A stretch of 7,364 bases of DNA, from the NCBI GenBank assembly GCA_023301335.1, contig JALZVA010000100.1, positions 1 through 7,364 of the forward strand, in the 5' to 3' direction. The stretch comes from Akkermansiaceae bacterium. GTDB taxonomy: Bacteria > Verrucomicrobiota > Verrucomicrobiia > Verrucomicrobiales > Akkermansiaceae. Made by a program: the position numbers and the translations under genes. Positions 6,478-7,364 of the stretch are shown one piece after another; position 1 is the first letter of the stretch; each line of letters begins with the position of its first letter. The notes below the pieces were generated by a model that had not been told where the DNA came from, did not search any database, and worked only from the letters and a program-made list of their open reading frames with translations.

Positions 6478-7364
6478 ATGGCAGACAAACGCTTTCCATC
6501 ACTCCCAGGCTTTAGAGACTTCGCTCCTCGGGATTGCGCGATCCGTAATTACCTCTTTCAGGCATGGCGCACAGTGGCACGTAAATACGGCTTCGTAGAA
6601 TACGAGGCTCCTATGGTCGAGGCCACAGAGCTGTATAAGAAGAAAGCTGGCGAGGAGCTCAATACTCAGCTATTTCGCTTCGAAGATCAAGGTGGCCGAG
6701 ACATCACACTGCGCCCAGAGTTAACAGCCTCTCTTGCTAGAATCGTCTGTGCTCAGCAACGTGATTTCCCCAAACCGATGAAGTGGTTCGAAATTGGGCC
6801 TTGTTTCCGTTACGAAGCACCACAGAAAGGTCGAGGAAGAGAGTTCATTCAGTTTAATGCTGACATTATCGGTGTAGATTCTGCGGGAGCCGATGCCGAG
6901 CTGATTGCCCTGTCGATCGATACCATGCTAGAACTAGGGTTTACTAAAAAAGATTTTATCATCCGAGCTTCTGACCGCGAAAGCTGGATAAGCTTCTGCG
7001 AAGAGAAAAATATCGAAGACGTCGCGAGCTTTCTCCAGATCATTGATAAGATCGAGCGTGAAAAACCTGAGGTGTTAGAGGAGAAGCTTTCCGCCTTTGG
7101 CTTATCCGCATCTGAGGTGCGCGCATTCATCGCTGACCCGAATAATGCGTCTGAGACCTTTAACGCCATCCAGGCAGATTTGACGGCACGCGGGATGGGT
7201 GATTTTCTCCAGCTAGATCTCACCATCGTACGCGGGCTAGCCTACTACACTGGAACTGTGTTTGAGATTTTTGACACGAGCCGTTCAATGCGTGCTGTAG
7301 CCGGAGGAGGAAGGTATAACGACCTCATTTCCGTGGTCTCTAACGGGGCGATTGATTTACCCTG
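6478..7364 (+). CDS. hisS: Histidyl-tRNA synthetase, N-terminal 295 residues (truncated by window edge)
   Basis: This class II synthetase charges tRNA-His with histidine in the cytoplasm. The frame is open to the right edge. Visible in order are the start region SLPGFRDFAP (motif 1 area), TLRPE (77-81), and motif 2 with FRYEAPQKGRGREF at 110-123 followed by QFNADIIG. The histidine-specific loops follow: RGLAYYTGTVFE (from Arg252) and AGGGRYNDL (275-283). Motif 3 and the anticodon-binding domain lie beyond the window. Two usual residues differ: RGLDYY reads RGLAYY, and GGGRYD reads GGGRYN. The start ATG at 6478 gives MADKRFPSLPGF, the best fit to family N-termini. An in-frame ATG at 6463 would add five residues (MLRRI). 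Neither has a Shine-Dalgarno sequence. Confidence 0.96.
   Translation, partial: MADKRFPSLPGFRDFAPRDCAIRNYLFQAWRTVARKYGFVEYEAPMVEATELYKKKAGEELNTQLFRFEDQGGRDITLRPELTASLARIVCAQQRDFPKPMKWFEIGPCFRYEAPQKGRGREFIQFNADIIGVDSAGADAELIALSIDTMLELGFTKKDFIIRASDRESWISFCEEKNIEDVASFLQIIDKIEREKPEVLEEKLSAFGLSASEVRAFIADPNNASETFNAIQADLTARGMGDFLQLDLTIVRGLAYYTGTVFEIFDTSRSMRAVAGGGRYNDLISVVSNGAIDLP

Noticed and set aside
6278..6598. A plus-strand frame spanning the junction of the 5731 gene and hisS
   Set aside because: It overlaps two well-supported genes in another frame and lacks coding character.
6849..7226. A minus-strand frame of 125 codons within hisS
   Set aside because: It is antisense to conserved HisRS sequence and has no motifs of its own.

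Overview
The window carries five protein-coding genes in two divergent groups and no RNA genes, insertion sequences or CRISPR arrays that I can see. Base composition is moderate (near-equal GC and AT by eye). Ribosome-binding sites are strong for some genes and absent for others. The window holds no direct taxonomic marker. The HisRS sequence and the style of the neighbouring single-span protein suggest a Verrucomicrobia-type (PVC superphylum) bacterium, but this is a low-confidence impression.

Left part, minus strand (reading from 5575 down to 1): three genes run in the same direction. The first is a three-span membrane protein with a C-terminal OB-fold (YqiJ family). It overlaps by 8 bases the start of a 693-residue flotillin/SPFH protein (YqiK family). 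After a 247-base gap comes a very large protein whose first 840 residues lie in the window and which runs off the left edge. Its N-terminus looks like the DUF3686 region of the so-called 'DNA repair ATPase' family, followed by a long coiled coil; the AAA+ domain expected at the C-terminus would lie outside the window. The gap contains a perfect 10-bp-stem hairpin just after the flotillin stop. It also contains a 49-codon open stretch with a CxxC motif, whose stop codon abuts the ATPase start codon.

Right part, plus strand: a 155-base divergent intergenic region is followed by a 224-residue single-span protein of unknown function, then the first 295 residues of histidyl-tRNA synthetase (hisS), which runs off the right edge.

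How the parts may work together: YqiJ and YqiK are a known membrane pair, an NfeD-like OB-fold partner with an SPFH scaffold. The large coiled-coil/AAA+ protein downstream would give this membrane scaffold an energy-using partner, loosely like HflKC with FtsH. That is inference, and this three-part module is the most interesting content of the window. The hisS side is housekeeping and probably functionally unrelated.
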